Assembly: GCA_014529385.2 (NCBI GenBank) | Contig: CM043960.1 | Coordinates: 77,463,910-77,527,909 of the forward strand | Reading direction: 5' to 3' | From: Adiantum capillus-veneris | Lineage: Eukaryota; Streptophyta; Polypodiopsida; Polypodiales; Pteridaceae | Length of the DNA: 64,000 nt | Shown here: one piece after another, positions 1 to 10,024 of the stretch | How positions within the stretch are numbered: the stretch's first letter is position 1 | How the letters are laid out: each line of letters opens with the position of its first letter | The notes under the pieces: generated by a model | What the model was told of the DNA's origin: nothing | What the model saw: the letters and a program-made list of their open reading frames with translations, nothing else | Database searches by the model: none | Translations under genes and position numbers: made by a program

Positions 1-504
1 CAAAGTGGGTTTTTAAGGTAAAAAGGAAACAAGATGGTACTGTTGACAGGTACAAAGCAAGGCTTGTGGCAAAAGGCTATGCACAATAGAAAGGCATAGA
101 TTATGATGAAACCTTTGCTCCTACTTCTCGTGCGTCCACGGTTAGATCGCTAGTTGCAATTGCTGCTCATCATGGTTGGAAACAGGGCAGCTTTCATGGC
201 AACAGTTGATTGTGTATGGATACGCAGGTTATTGGCAAATCTTTGTGAGTGTCAACAGGCACTCACTACCATTTTCACTGACAGTCAGAGTGCTATAGCA
301 GTTGCAAGGAATCCAGTATTTCATGCAAGAACAAAGCACATAGAGGTTCACTACCACTATGTCAGGGAAAGGCTACATGCAGGGGAGATCACACTAACTT
401 ACTGTCCTACACAGGATAACATTGCAGATCTATTTACGAAGGCGTTATCACGAGAAAAGTTTGAAGCTTTCCAAAAAGCTTTGGGCTTACTCTCATACAC
501 ATGA
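1..504 (+). pseudogene. Ty1/copia pol remnant (RT start fused to RNase H end)
   Basis: The first 160 bases encode the start of a copia reverse transcriptase, with the family landmarks KWVFKVKRK, RYKARLVAKGYA and DYDETFAPTSR. A TAG at 87-89 interrupts it at a position that is glutamine in the family. After about base 165 the frame jumps to the C-terminal RNase H part (CVWIRRLL, TDSQSAIAVARNP, HIEVHYHYVRE, NIADLFTKAL), ending at 504. The RT core with its YVDD motif is missing, so the copy is internally deleted and cannot be active. The 5' part lies outside the window. The family is certain; the deletion point is approximate. Confidence 0.9.
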
Positions 505-552
505 TGATCTGCTACCTTGTACGGATTCACATTATCACTACAGATGGGGATT

Positions 553-732
553 TGTAGACATGTAGTAGTGTTAGTGTGTATACGCGCTTCACCAGGGCAC
601 TTTTCTCCCACTGGGTTTTTCCCTCTGGACATCTGGTGTGAAAGGACACCTTATCTCTTAGGGTCTCATATAAGCTTTGTAGCTCTGAGTTTGTACATAC
701 TCTATTATTCCAATACAGAGAGATAGACTACA
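553..732 (+). repeat. short 3' LTR of the copia remnant
   Basis: The stretch begins TGTAG and ends CTACA, a perfect 5-bp inverted terminus. It follows the end of copia pol by 48 bases and is preceded by a short purine run (AGATGGGGA, 542-550) that could be the polypurine tract. A TATA-like ATATAAG lies near 668-674. At 180 bp it is short for a copia LTR. The other LTR is outside the window, so the limits are inferred from the termini only. Confidence 0.6.
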
Positions 733-1351
733 GAGATCTCGTACGCAAGCTCTGTGTCTTCTCCTTCTCCGTCTTCTTCCTACTCTGAGTTGCTATCTTC
801 CTTCTGTTTCCTGTTTCATCATCTTCAACATTGCCCCCTTTGCTTGCATCCCAGGGCGCTGTAATGGGCTCCTTTGTGTCCTTGACGACACCCCCAAGGC
901 GCAAATGAGGCAAACTCACCTCAGATCTTTCAGGCTCCTCCGCAAGAAGAAACACAAAAGTCGCCAAGCGACTTAGAAACTGGGTGCCGACATTCTTCTT
1001 TTTCAAACGTGAATCTTCAATGTACTGACCTGCCTCACCCGCAATTACACAAAATCGTTGAAGTCGTTGGGTGAAAGGCCGATCGCCTTTGTGTATGTAC
1101 CGAAGCAAATCGCATGGAATCCACAATTCCCCTTGTCCGACAATTGGTACAGCATACTTGTCGATATAAAATTCAAAAAATTCTAAGATAGGATGAAAAG
1201 ATTGGCTGTTTAGGTGAATAGTTGCATTCACATCAAGGAATTGGGTGAAGAAATTGTGAAGATCGTCACGATCTTGCCACTCGGTTGTTTGTAAAAACGC
1301 TTGGAAGCGTTGTAACGCCGTGGCTTCGGGAGGGGTGGAGGAGGATGCCAT
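728..1351 (-). CDS. orphan protein, 3' end cut by the copia LTR
   Basis: An open frame of about 207 codons from ATG at 1349-1351. An in-frame ATG at 1396 would add 15 residues, but the TATA box at 1447-1454 would then leave a very short leader. The protein starts MASSSTPPEATALQRFQAFL and is mostly helical-looking, with aromatic-rich segments (FHPILEFFEFYIDKY, FLSRLATFVFLLAEEPE). Its tail is basic and acidic. I do not recognise the family and propose no function. The stop codon (728-730) is formed by the last bases of the copia LTR, so the reading frame once continued and the true C-terminus is lost. It lies downstream of, and in the same orientation as, another orphan gene (3060-1699). Confidence 0.5.
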   Translation of the reverse strand: MASSSTPPEATALQRFQAFLQTTEWQDRDDLHNFFTQFLDVNATIHLNSQSFHPILEFFEFYIDKYAVPIVGQGELWIPCDLLRYIHKGDRPFTQRLQRFCVIAGEAGQYIEDSRLKKKNVGTQFLSRLATFVFLLAEEPERSEVSLPHLRLGGVVKDTKEPITAPWDASKGGNVEDDETGNRRKIATQSRKKTEKEKTQSLRTRSL

Positions 1352-1446
1352 AATGCTAGCTCTTAAAGTAGGAATGCAAAGAGTGTTGGAGCTCAAATGA
1401 GAGTGTGAACAGGCAAAGAGTGTGAAAATGGTAGGGTTTAGGAGGC

Positions 1447-1461
1447 TTTATATAGCACGTG
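1447..1461 (-). promoter_or_regulatory. TATA box with adjacent G-box
   Basis: On the minus strand the order is CACGTG (1461-1456) then TATATAAA (1454-1447), about 96 bases before the ATG at 1351. CACGTG is the plant G-box bound by bHLH and bZIP factors. Upstream sit a G-run and a T-run (about 1465-1495). The spacing suits a real core promoter for the downstream orphan frame. Confidence 0.6.
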
Positions 1462-1464
1462 CCC

Positions 1465-1495
1465 CCTCCCCCCCCCCCCCCCCAAAAAAAAAAAA
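1465..1495. repeat. homopolymer C-run followed by A-run
   Basis: A run of C with one T break, then a run of A. On the minus strand it is a T then G tract directly upstream of the G-box. It could be length-polymorphic or a G-quadruplex former; the sequence shows only the homopolymers. Confidence 0.8.
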
Positions 1496-1698
1496 CAATA
1501 ATTAAAATATTAAACAATTTTCATAAAGTAACACAAATAACAAGAAGTTGTAAAAAACTTACAAAATAAATTACAATCATTTAACTCAAAAAACACATCA
1601 CTACAACTTTAAGATAATGTGCATTGTCAAAATTTGATACAACCATCTGCTTGAACTTACAATTGTGATATTATAAAAAATTTAAGTACAAAACATAA

Positions 1699-3060
1699 CT
1701 ACTCTAATGATAAAATCAAATTCTCTTCCGTCGTCCACGCCTTATCAATTTGAATCGTGCTCTCCATGCGGCTACCAATCTAGCATAAAAAAAATAAATT
1801 AGCATACCCAACTTAGAGCAGGGAATAATCAAAAAAACATAAATATAACATAATTAAGAGAGAAAAATCATTCACCTTACGTCGTCCGATGCAAAATTTT
1901 GTATCTTCTCCATGCTCTAAACCCATTATCACTAAGTGCTCCCGCACATTGGCCAATATCCAATGCTTGTTCACTTGGACAGTTTCAACGGCACCACTCG
2001 ACAATTTGATTGCAATATCAAATACCTCAATTGTAGCATCGGTGGATTGCAATGGAATCCATTCACCAAGCTTGCACATCCACCTTTCATAGAAGTACCG
2101 CACGTAAAGAGTGGAGCGCACCTTGATGAAACGGATAGCAATGCCGAAACTTCCAACCTGACACCGAAAGCGATCTCCGTTGTGAAGTCCTTTAAGATAC
2201 CCCCACTTCTCCCCAAGGATGGCTTCCAATGTATCGTATTGTAGATCTTTGCAAACATACATAGTATTTGTATGATGGAAAGGAAAAGATCCAAAGATGC
2301 TAGCGAAGACATGAGCAGGATAACACCATCCAAGCCCAACGGAATGCGAGACTTTTCCAAATTTTAATGATGCTCTCACATCAGCTACAATCTTGGCTTT
2401 CAAAGACATTACAGTGAATGCATCTGGCTTTGGCCACTCCATGCTACGCAAGGTTGTAGCCTCCAAAGGTTGTAGCTCTCCGTAGCCTTCCTCATCTGTA
2501 GGTACAATGTACTTGTGGGTGTAGAAGAACACCCTCTGTCGTGCAAGGTTTGATGAAGTTGTGTTGGAGAAGAGCATATCCCCAAGACTTGCATGCATGG
2601 TCGTAAATGTGCCTGAAAGGCACGAGAGTGGTTGCTCCTCTACAAGGCTAGAAGGAAAAACATCTACATAGAAACAAAACAGTCCGTGAGATGTAAAAAG
2701 TCCATTTTTTTGTTACCACCAAAACCATTAAAGTGCAAGGGACATACAATTACAAGGAAAATCCCTTGGGTTGGTGATCCCTCGTAGACGCATGTGTCCA
2801 AACATGAAAACATGTTGAACGATTGCCACCGTACCCTTGTCTCTTACTTGCTTGAAGCCTAGTAGTCTTCCCTTCCAATGGAGATCAACGTTTGTTCTTT
2901 CACGAACACGATGGGGACCGATTACGGAAGGTTGCATGTAGACCCACGCACCTTCTTGAAAAAGCTGAGGTTCCCATTGTTACTCCTCATTCTTCGAGTG
3001 GGGGAGAACCATACTTTGAATGATGGGTTTGGGGCGTCTATTTTGACCATTGTTTGCCAT
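1699..3060 (-). CDS. spliced orphan gene, three exons, unknown function
   Basis: Exon 1 runs from 3060 (or from an internal ATG at 2937) to 2748 or 2754, exon 2 from 2663 to 1876, and exon 3 from 1779 to 1699. Both possible first donors (ATT|GTATGT and CTT|GTAATT) join the acceptor TATGTAG in the same phase, which argues for a real intron of about 85 bp. The second intron is AAG|GTGAAT to GCTAG. An in-frame TAA at 2982-2980 follows codon 26, so either translation starts at the ATG at 2937 or the copy is damaged. The protein has GAWVYMQPSVIG, then HWKGRLLGF, then LSCLSGTFTTMH, then a long region rich in aromatic residues. The first 130 residues remind me weakly of a BAH fold, but I cannot show this. 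I recognise no family. Confidence 0.5.
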
Positions 3061-3072
3061 GGATGCTTAAGT

Positions 3073-3330
3073 GGGAGCTTGAAATTGCAATGAAGAGCTT
3101 GGGGAAGGAGGAGGGAGACAAAGTTTAGAGAGAGAGTGGGAGCTTACAGTTGCAATGGAGAGCTTGAGGAAGGAGGAGGGAAACAGAGTTTAGAGAGAGA
3201 GTGGGAGCTTAAAGTTGCAATGGAGAGCTTGAGGAAGGAGGAGGGAGACAGTTTAGAGAGAGAGTGGGAGCTTAAAGTTGCAATGGAGAGCTTGAAGAAG
3301 GAGGAAGGTGTAAGAGTTTAGAGAGAGAGT
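3073..3330. repeat. 65-bp tandem repeat, four units
   Basis: Units start at 3073, 3138, 3203 and 3266. Each begins GGGAGCTT and ends with a GA-rich run (TTTAGAGAGAGAGT). Units differ by a few bases. On the minus strand this is a CT-rich stretch just upstream of the ATG at 3060, so it may form the leader of the spliced orphan gene. Confidence 0.9.
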
Positions 3331-4485
3331 GAGAGCTTTGTGTTATGGAAAGGGGCTAAGGAGGAAGAGAGTCTTGGAAAAAAGGTTCTAGAGTGAGAAA
3401 ATGACTTTTTGATCATAGGGTAGGTTTGGATGGAATATTTTGAATTTAATCTTTTTTTTAATTTTGAAATTTTAGGGTTTTTGCAAAAACGTATCTGTGG
3501 ACCCACCACTCCCCCCCCTCCCTTTTTCCCCCTCCCTCTTTTACCCATCCACCTCCCTCTAGGATACAAAGCAATAAATGAGTGGACAACCCTATTATTC
3601 TCTCTACTTTCTTAGGTTCTAGACTTGTATATATTGCTCTCTTCCTATTGGCTGGAGCCTAATTAACCTTAATCCTATATGGCCCAAAGAGAGTCCACAT
3701 TTTTCCTAAGGTATTCTCCAAAGATGGTTATAAGTTTGTGAAGCATGCATAACTTTGGGAATGGACCTGAAGACCGTATAAGAGACAATCGGGGAAAATT
3801 CTCCCTATCTGTATGCACGGCTATCCATGGGATAGAGCAATCAAGGATTCCTAATGAAAGTGGGTATCTGTTGAGGATTCTTCGGTGTATTGCACGACAT
3901 AATAGTACATCCAACAAGACTCTAGGTACTCATTTTAAGTTTCCGCTTCAATTTTGTATCGGTTATGCAATCATTTGCATTTTTGTTTGGGTTTGTGAAT
4001 TCCAATTTGTGCACTCATTTTCGCTCAAGAGCTTTGTTGGAATTTATCAAGCATGGATCGATTGTCATTACAGCAAGGCTATTAGTAGACTTAGTCAATT
4101 TTCTTTCTCCGCATGGATTGGCAAGTATGGTGACCGTTCATCTAGAATTGCACGTGCATATGACTTGTGCATATACAATATGTTTGCACATCATTTCAAA
4201 CAAGCATGGCATGTGTTAAGTTACAGCAGCAAGGCTATCAACCCATCAAGATGTTCCTCAATTGATGCGAAAATTGATACGCAATTATTGCAGCATCTCT
4301 ACATAAGCAAGCATATCTTAAATTTGTAACAGTTGGGCTATGAATGGTTTACAAAGCATATTCTATAGTTAGCAGGACATCCGTTGGTTATGACCATATT
4401 GGTTCCATCCTGTTTATTCTTTGGACAAACTTATGCAAAACAAGGCTTCAATTTTAAGTATTGAAGGCACAAGCAAGGCTTGTGG
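3331..4485. other. no recognisable gene; weak frame 3745-4329
   Basis: An open frame of 194 codons (3745-4329, plus) has no recognisable motif and a cysteine/histidine-rich composition typical of chance translation. Divergent short echoes such as AAGCATGG and AGCAAGGCTAT recur near 4050, 4205 and 4315, suggesting an old degraded repeat. A minus-strand TATA-like motif lies near 3627-3635. Nothing else is supported. Confidence 0.5.
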
Positions 4486-4640
4486 TGTTGGGGTAAAGGC
4501 CTCTGTGCCTTACCCGGCTGCCCAAGCTATGGGCGCATGTCCACTTACCATCACCTTATTCTTGTACATATACCAAGAATAAGGAGCTCCTCATTTGAGA
4601 GGTTGACTCCACCCACACACCTTGCATAGCCTCGCCATTG
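4486..4640 (+). repeat. LTR-like copy 1 (5' part)
   Basis: It starts TGTTGGGGTAAAGG and matches 5107-5250 closely over about 140 bp, including a shared CACCTTATTCTTGTACATAT and CTCCTCATTTGAGAGGTT. After CACCTTGCAT the two copies diverge. It is probably an older LTR of the same family with its 3' part lost or replaced. Confidence 0.65.
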
Positions 4641-4726
4641 GCTTTCTTCCCTCGACCATTCCAGAGCGGATTTGCTCTAACAGACATTCCTCGGCACCCT
4701 TGCTTCCTAGCCTTGATCATTGTCAA

Positions 4727-5106
4727 AGTCAGAGAGAAAAACTACAGATATGCATAAAATATGGCAAGAATCTGAGAAAAATAAAACAGAGTTCCCCTTA
4801 AAAACTGAGTGAAAACTCAAAAAAAAACCTCACAAAAACCACATGAAGCATAGACAAACACTCAATGTCTCAGTAAACAGATCCACAAATGGTATCCATG
4901 CACTGCCATCAAAACCCTGGCAAACTGGTTCACTCTTGAACGAGTGGGTGTATGGACGTGTACGTGCAAAAAAATCTATGAAACCTGACTGGCAAAGTCT
5001 GTAGCCACATAAGCATATGCAACTCTCACTCTTGCAAGAGTGTGTAAAGACTAATAAAACGTGTCAAAGTGAGAGTGAACACTCAATCATTGTCAAAGTG
5101 GGAGAT
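4727..5106 (+). repeat. left arm of a permuted inverted repeat
   Basis: This stretch matches the reverse complement of 7405-7785 in two blocks. Block A (about 4735-4965) has AAAACTCAAAAAAA, ACCACATGAAGCAT and GTATGGACGTGTAC. Block B (about 4985-5106) has GGCAAAGTCT, CACATAAGCATATGC and the stem CACTCTTGCAAGAGTG. The order is A-B here but B-A in the other arm. The right edge, GTGGGAGAT, looks like a copia-style polypurine tract before the LTR at 5107. Confidence 0.7.
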
Positions 5107-5310
5107 TGTTGGGGTGAAGGTCTCTATGCCTTGCCCAAACGCTCAGGCTATGGGTGCTTGCCCACTTACAATCACCTTATTCTTGTACATATACCAAGAA
5201 TAAGGAGCTCCTCATTTGAGAGGTTAACTCCACCCACACACCTTGCATTCCTTCTCGCACCACACTGCATGCATTTTGCACTGCACGACACTCTTCAACT
5301 AGTATCAGAG
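5107..5310 (+). repeat. LTR copy 2 with a primer-binding site at its 3' edge
   Basis: It runs from TGTTGGGG to TTCAAC (about 5299) and is followed by TAGTATCAGAG (5300-5310), a one-base variant of the tRNA-iMet site TGGTATCAGAG. With a polypurine tract on its left and a primer site on its right it looks like an LTR between two internal regions, as in a tandem element. Limits are good to a few bases. Confidence 0.6.
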
Positions 5311-5670
5311 TCACGACGATGATTACGTATGCGTGCAACAGCTTCCCATCGATCTTCACGGGAGCGATGGAGCTCAAACATGAGCTTGGCGGTAGCAGAT
5401 TAGACATGGAGGCGTGGATCAGTGCCTCTCGATGAGGACCCGATGACAAGGATCTCAGACTCCCAGCGTGTGCATCCCCTCTTGGGCTTGGAGAATTGGG
5501 GATCTTTGTGGAGAGCAGAGATTTTGAGGTTAGAGAGCAGCTCGATGAATCAACAGTGAGCAGGCTTGAAAGCAAGCAGGAGCTTGCGGGCAACAGGTAA
5601 AGGAGCATCTCAGGAACAATCTGCAGTTTTTGATAAAGAAAGAAGGAAGGGAAGCTGAATTCGGTAGGAA

Positions 5671-5694
5671 GTGTGTGTGTGTGGGTATGTGTGT

Positions 5695-5728
<34 letters not shown>
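5671..5728. repeat. GT/AC microsatellite with palindromic centre
   Basis: A run of GT passes through GTACAC into a run of AC, so the two halves are self-complementary. A second, shorter GT run with a TATACACACA centre lies near 5950-5972. Confidence 0.9.
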
Positions 5729-5731
<3 letters not shown>

Positions 5732-6080
5732 CCAAAATTGGGCTTTGAGCAGCTTGAGGCCAAATCGAAGGAAAATCAAGAAAATTGGGGGAGAATTGAG
5801 CAGTCCAATCGGGACGTGGAAGAAAGCATTAGAGTATTCTGCAGTGCTTGCGTGTGGGAATTGAGCAGCAAGGAGTAGAATCAAGCTGAATCCGAGCAAT
5901 TGCAACCAATCGGGTAGCAAGCACAAAAACAAGGTAGCATTGGGAAAAGTGTGTGTGTGTGTGTATACACACAGACACAATTAGTTTGAAGTTCTTGAAG
6001 CTTCAAAGCAATCAAGCAAGCAGAAGCAGATCAACAACTCGTGAGCAGGCAAAAGCTTGCATTAAAGCTGAGGCAAGGGA

Positions 6081-6091
6081 GTGAGTGTGTG

Positions 6092-6143
<52 letters not shown>

Positions 6144-6153
6144 TCACACACAC
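6081..6153. repeat. GT, CT and CA compound microsatellite
   Basis: The order is a short GT run, a long CT run (about 6096-6129), then CA. Apparent open frames across it are artefacts of the repeat. Confidence 0.9.
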
Positions 6154-6762
6154 GGTACAATTTGAATAGCGCTCAGACAAAGAAAAATAATTTTTTGCTT
6201 TTTCATCTAAGCGTGTGTTTTCACACACAGACAGAAAACACACAGACACACGAGATTCTCGGCTCACAGGCAATTCGAGCGAAAGAGAAAAATCGTTTAG
6301 AGAGGAAGAAAGTAATGCTCGGTGTGTAGATGTGCACGCACACAAGAAGCATCTGCGAGCAAATAAGCCCGAGCATCACCCGGCATCAGCTCGCCACCCT
6401 AATGGCTTTGGCATAGAGCGAGGGAGGGAGAGAGAGCGCATAGGATCTCCTCTGGCATGCATACGATATCGATTTCAAGCATTAGCGATTGGCATCGGTT
6501 CGGCGCATTTGTTTTGACACCGATTTTGGCACCTATGGCATTGGCACTTCCGTATGCGTTGGAAGGCGGCATCTTTCCAGCCTTGAGCGAGAGCAATCAG
6601 GCTCTCCTTCGGCCTAGCCTTCACCATCGACTACCCTCCCACGTGCTTATCCAGAGATATTTGGCTTCGACAATTCCCCCGGCATCCTTGGCATTTTGGC
6701 TTTGACTTGGCAGGAGACAAATGAGCGAGAGCCCACATTCGGAGCGGCTCGGCTCCGCATTG

Positions 6763-6784
6763 CCCCCCCCCCCCCCCCCCCCCC
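6763..6784. repeat. poly-C tract of 22 bases
   Basis: An uninterrupted C homopolymer; length is likely variable or misread. Confidence 0.9.
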
Positions 6785-7404
6785 TTCCCTTGATGGCATT
6801 TCAGCTTCCACGGTTCCCTAGTTTTCCCTTTGCCAGCACACACTGATGCATAACGGCTCTAATGGACCATTCTGAAGTAGTTTTTCCCATGAGCGTGGCT
6901 CTCAGACAACAATTTCAACCACATACAGTTGGTTGATTGTGCTTTGCACTTGGTTTGCGATCGACTTGTTTTTCTAACCAATGAGGTAGTGTGCCAGATT
7001 CCCGGCGGTTTTGCTCACAGTTTGTGCTTTTTTGCATTGCGGGGCGTCCACTGGGAAATATGTAAGATATCACGTGCGAACAAAATAAGGGATTTATAAT
7101 TAGGTACATTTACCGAAAGTGAAAACTTTCATACATAAGGGCTAGGTTTTTTACACAAAAATGCACACATAAGGGGTACATATAATCCTTGAAAATATAC
7201 AGGTAAGGGATTATTTAAATACCTCTTGTTTGTACGTGCTATATGCGATTTTTGCATAGTGGACTCCTCGCGGGGGGCATTCCATAGAGCAGTTTTTAGC
7301 ACGATTTTGTGTAGTCTGATGCTAAGTATGCATTTACGAATACATCTTGAGCTAGGTATAGCACGTAGATACCATCTTCAGAGGTTTACAACATTTTTGG
7401 ATAT

Positions 7405-7785
7405 GTACACGTCCATACAGCCACTCATACAGGGGTGAGCCAGTTTGCCAAGGTTTGGCAGTGCATGTATACCATTCGTAAATCTATTTATGAGACACTG
7501 AGTGTTTGTCAATGCTTCATGTGGTTTTGATGAGATTTTTTTGAGTTTTCACTTAGTTTTCAAGGGAAACTTTGTGGGATTTTTCCCAGATTCTTGCCAT
7601 GTTTTATGCGTATCTACAATTTTTCTCTTTGATGGTTTAGTGGTCGATTTTGATTCCCACTTTGACAGTGATCGAGTGTTCACTCTCACTTTGACAGGTT
7701 TTGTCAGTCTTGTACACACTCTCGCAAGAGTGAGAGTTGCATATGCTTGTGTGGCTATAGACTTTGCCAGTTGTTAAAAGGGGTA
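7405..7785 (-). repeat. right arm of the permuted inverted repeat
   Basis: It is the reverse complement of the blocks at 4727-5106, in the order B then A when read on the minus strand. It keeps the stem CACTCTCGCAAGAGTG near 7720-7736. It is probably a fragment of the same LTR-element family in the opposite orientation. Confidence 0.7.
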
Positions 7786-8554
7786 TTGCTTAGTAATGCT
7801 CAATTGGAATATCGCTCAGTCAAAATATTTCTTAGTCAGAGTTTGGTAGGTCGGAATATTCTTAATCGGATATTTGCCGACTCAGATTATGTAATATGAA
7901 GAACATTTTGTGGGTTGGATAGTTATAACCACTAGTTGGTATTTGTATGTGTTACGAGTTCTGAGAAAGATGTAGAGAAGCGTTTGCTATGGGGTTTTTT
8001 CTTTATGAGTTCTGTCATAGCATTTTTGTGATGATTCTGAATGTGTTTACCTATCTTTTTTGATAAATCTGAGTATGGAGCTTTGTCTAATCTTGGTTAG
8101 AAGTTTGTGTGGAAGTTAGATCCATGTGTTACAAAACCCTAACACATTTGGTGATCTTGTTGTGCCCGTTGCACTACTATATATGATGTATTCACTCCTA
8201 TGTCTGATTCATTTTTGTGTCTACATTGGGTGAGTTGGTTCTGTTGTTCCATTGAGGTATAATGTATGTCAGACAAACCAAGACAAGTTTCAAGAGTTTA
8301 CTACATAACGGCTCAAGATCAAGCAGGCAACAGAAGAACCTGTAAATGGAGCAGGGGAAGCAACTGTCTCTGAAGTCCAACTAGAAAATGAGCAAGGGCA
8401 AGGTTTAGGAGCAGCAGAAGGAAGGAAGGTGAGGCAATTGGTAGGATCTTTATTCTTGACAGCAAGGTCTACAAGAAGTAGAAGAAGACTCCTATTTGAC
8501 CGACTACAGGCATCTACTAGTCAAAGACCTAGGAGAGTAGCCCAGTCTATCCCA

Positions 8555-9970
8555 ATGGCTCAACAACCTCCTAACGCTAAGGTGAAAGCAGCTAAATTCA
8601 TAGGCAAGTCAAGTGAAGATGTTGATTGTCATCTGGCTCAATTTGAGACCAAGTGGCAAGCAAGTGGATATCAGGCTTTGTACCCTGATAATATTAAGAT
8701 ACATCAATTTGCAACAAGTTTTGAAGGGAGAGCTATGAGCTGGTTTAGCAAGTATGGCATGGCACATTTTGCATCATATGATGCATTAAGATTAGAAATC
8801 TTACAAAGGTTTAGAAAGGAGAAAACCCCAACAGATATCTTAAAGAGAATCACGGACAGCAAACAAAGGACTATGTCGATGGAAGACTATGCTCAAAAAT
8901 TCAGAATTTTGGTGGCGAGATTATAGGGAAATGAGAGGCCCACAAATGAGATGTTAGCTGGATATTTTTTGCAAGGTTTGAGAAAGAGTTTGAAGAATGA
9001 TGTGGCTATTATTGATATTGCAAGTGGATTCAGCAATTTGGTTGCCGCTACAGCTAGAGTTGAAAAAAGGCTTGGCATGACGAATACCAGAAGTAAAAAC
9101 AAAGATAGTTCAGGCTCAGAAGAAGGATCTGAAGCTGAGTCGGAATCCGACAGTCATGGTGATTCAGATAGGTCATTAGAAAGTGAGGTTGACAATAGCA
9201 AAGGAAGGAAGAAGAATAAATATAGTCAAAAGAAGAGAAAGGATAAGAAGGATAAAGACGAGGATTTGATAAGTCAATTGAAGAAGATTGGATATTATGT
9301 GGTAGCTCCCATTGAGAAGCAGTATTGTCATATTTGTGAAAGGGAAGGACATAGCATAGCTCAGTGTTGGTACAATCCTAACAATAGAAGTAGACCAACT
9401 TCAAATGCAGGAAGAGGAAGAAATGATGCTAAAACCAATCAAGTAGCTCCATTCAGAGGGAAACCACCATTTTAGAGACCTCCAAGACCACCTTGGAGAA
9501 ATCAAGACAGCAATCAGAGAAGACCACCATGTATAATGTCATGTGTTTATTGTAATGCACCAGATCCTTAGGTTGGTCTGAATTGTGCATTGGGGGTTAA
9601 GCATAGAGAGGAAAGAGGAATGCTAGTGGTAACATACAATCAGGATAACCAGCAAGCTAACCCATAGCTACAGCAGCAAAATCAGCCACAAGATGAGGCA
9701 AATGTCACCATAATTGACATCATTAAGCAACAAGCACTAGAGGAGTTATCTGAAGAAAATCTGGAGCAACAAACTAAAGAGTATTGTGATGAATGGGCAT
9801 GTGATTGTAACCAATGTTGGGAAATCAGGAGATAGATGTCATGGTTGTTACTAGGTCTAAATTTTAGGGACATATTGATTAGAAGGAGCAAAGAGGAATA
9901 AGACACCAGGTCCAAAAACATATTCAAAAGGAGCAGAGGAATCAAAATGTGGATGACATTACTTCAGACA
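8555..9970 (+). pseudogene. Ty3/gypsy gag
   Basis: Gag starts MAQQPPNAKVKAAKFIGKSS at 8555 and has a retrotransposon gag core (HQFATSFEGRAMSWFSKYG, LRLEILQRFRKEKTP). A lysine- and serine-rich linker follows, then a CCHC zinc knuckle (CHICEREGHSIAQC, about 9328-9370). The frame is interrupted by TAG at 8924, 9473, 9569, 9665, 9865 and 9880, all at places where glutamine is likely, plus at least one frameshift near 9830. No intact LTR was found on its left; a CCCTAACA end near 8135-8145 may be the 5' LTR border. Confidence 0.85.
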
Positions 9971-10024
9971 CTCAAGAGGATCAGTTGCAGAGCAACATTC
10001 TGAGAGACCCTTAAGGAACAAGGG

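Larger units (their letters stand above)
5311..6762. other. possible element leader, no gene recognised
   Basis: Downstream of the primer-site-like motif at 5300 this could be the leader and start of gag of an LTR element, but no gag, zinc knuckle or other motif is readable. It is broken up by GT, CA and CT microsatellites. Confidence 0.4.

Noticed and set aside
3745-4329. 194-codon plus-strand frame
   Set aside because: No motif, unusual composition and no promoter or splice support; likely chance within a degraded repeat.
5177-5980. Long minus-strand open frame with a VCVC/HTHT run
   Set aside because: It exists only because GT and CA microsatellites are open in all frames; it crosses an LTR and shows no domain.
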